The position numbers and the translations under genes are program-made. From positions 1 through 14,222 of the forward strand of contig CAXBID010000081.1 in assembly GCA_963975495.1 (NCBI GenBank): 14,222 nt of DNA, read 5' to 3'. Below, piece after piece: positions 13,642 through 14,222 of this stretch. The number at the start of each line of letters is the position of its first letter. Position 1 is the stretch's first letter. The notes beneath the pieces were generated by a model. The model searched no databases. It was not told where the DNA came from and worked only from the letters and a program-made list of their open reading frames with translations. Origin of the DNA: CAXBID01 sp963975495. GTDB lineage: Bacteria; Bacteroidota; Bacteroidia; Flavobacteriales; Flavobacteriaceae.

Positions 13642-14222
13642 TTATCCTTTAGGTAGAAAAATTTCTGCCATCATACAACGTGCGCTTCCTCCACCACAAG
13701 TTTCAATAGTATGTAATGAGCTTGATAAAATTTTAGTGTGTTTTTCTAAAGTAGAAATTTGAGCTTTTGTTAGCGAATTATATGCTGCTTCACTCATTAT
13801 TAAATACCGCTCGTTATTTGCTGCTTTTACCTGCAACATATTGCCAGCAAAATTAGCTACTTGTGTTTCAGTAATGTCTATAATTTCTTTTCCATCAGCT
13901 TTTAAATGTGAAATTACATTTTTTCGCTCTTTTTTATCGTCAATACTACTCAAACAAATAACAGCAAATGTTTCAGCAATACTCATCATAACATTAGTGT
14001 GGTAAATTGCTTTTCGTTGCCCATCTACAGTTTGGTTTGCAGTAAAAACAACAGGGAAATATTCAAAATCCTCACAGAATTCTATAAATAAATCCTCATT
14101 AGCTCGTGGTGATAAGGCACAATATGCTTTTTTGTTTACTCGATCTAAAATCACACTTCCTGTACCCTCTAAAAAAACATCTTCTTCTTCGGCACTGGTG
14201 TAATCGATAACATTATTAATTT
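13642..14222 (-). CDS. ctlX: CtlX-type citrulline hydrolase (amidinotransferase fold), C-terminal part
   Basis: The frame is open from the right window edge to the stop at 13642-13644 (193 codons visible); the N-terminus lies outside. The visible part begins INNVIDYTSAEEEDVFLEGT and contains the family's EGTGSVILDR, YFPVVFTAN, IYHTNVMMSI with the catalytic-type histidine, and near the end CGGGSARCMMAEIFLP with the nucleophile-type cysteine. These are the signatures of the guanidino-group-modifying fold shared by arginine deiminase and amidinotransferases, and the arrangement matches the CtlX branch, described for citrulline breakdown to ornithine. The exact substrate is inferred. An internal GTG at 14154 is not the start, because the coding similarity continues upstream of it. 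It converges on the kinase gene with a 2-bp gap. Confidence 0.85.
   Translation of the reverse strand, partial: INNVIDYTSAEEEDVFLEGTGSVILDRVNKKAYCALSPRANEDLFIEFCEDFEYFPVVFTANQTVDGQRKAIYHTNVMMSIAETFAVICLSSIDDKKERKNVISHLKADGKEIIDITETQVANFAGNMLQVKAANNERYLIMSEAAYNSLTKAQISTLEKHTKILSSSLHTIETCGGGSARCMMAEIFLPKG

Noticed and set aside
14152..14154. GTG as the start of the CtlX-like protein
   Set aside because: The frame continues upstream to the window edge with family-typical sequence (DVFLEGTGS), so the gene is truncated by the window and does not start here.

Overview
The window is AT-rich, has no Shine-Dalgarno-like sequences ahead of its genes, and carries a type IX secretion (T9SS) C-terminal sorting domain, a FecR with a DUF4974-type C-terminus and a Bacteroidota-type -7 box (TATCTTTG) ahead of argS. 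Together these point to the Bacteroidota, most likely a marine-type Flavobacteriaceae. No mobile element, CRISPR array, rRNA or tRNA gene is visible.

Layout. (1) 1-356, minus strand: the N-terminal part of a small acidic lipoprotein that runs off the left edge. (2) 357-780: a repeat-dense intergenic stretch with a candidate promoter for that lipoprotein, interleaved inverted repeats in its leader and a palindromic element before the next gene. (3) 781-9062, plus strand: a cell-surface-signalling locus made of an ECF sigma factor, a FecR-type anti-sigma factor, a FecA-like TonB-dependent receptor with an STN signalling domain, a DUF1800 protein, a DUF1501 protein with a Tat-like signal and a T9SS sorting domain, and a beta-propeller-like lipoprotein. 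(4) 9074-10855, minus: argS; 10969-11172, minus: a 67-residue two-helix membrane protein with its own terminator. (5) 11573-13639, plus: an orphan TPR-containing sensor histidine kinase behind a 400-bp leader region with a palindrome and a hairpin. (6) 13642 to the right edge, minus: the C-terminal part of a CtlX-type citrulline hydrolase (amidinotransferase fold).

How the genes may work together. In FecI/FecR/FecA-type circuits the receptor's STN domain signals a bound ligand to the anti-sigma factor, which frees the sigma factor to transcribe the receptor operon. Here the sigma gene is flanked by two outward-facing copies of one sequence block, each containing GGGTAGG, exactly 16 nt, then CTGTT followed by TATA. 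One faces the fecR-receptor genes and the other faces the divergent lipoprotein. I infer that these are the target promoters of the local sigma factor, so that lipoprotein, FecR, receptor and probably DUF1800/DUF1501/propeller form one autoinduced regulon. The ligand is unknown. Nothing in the sequence argues specifically for iron. The DUF1800/DUF1501 pair under such a circuit, with one member apparently exported by Tat and T9SS and the other without any signal peptide, is the most interesting part of the window.
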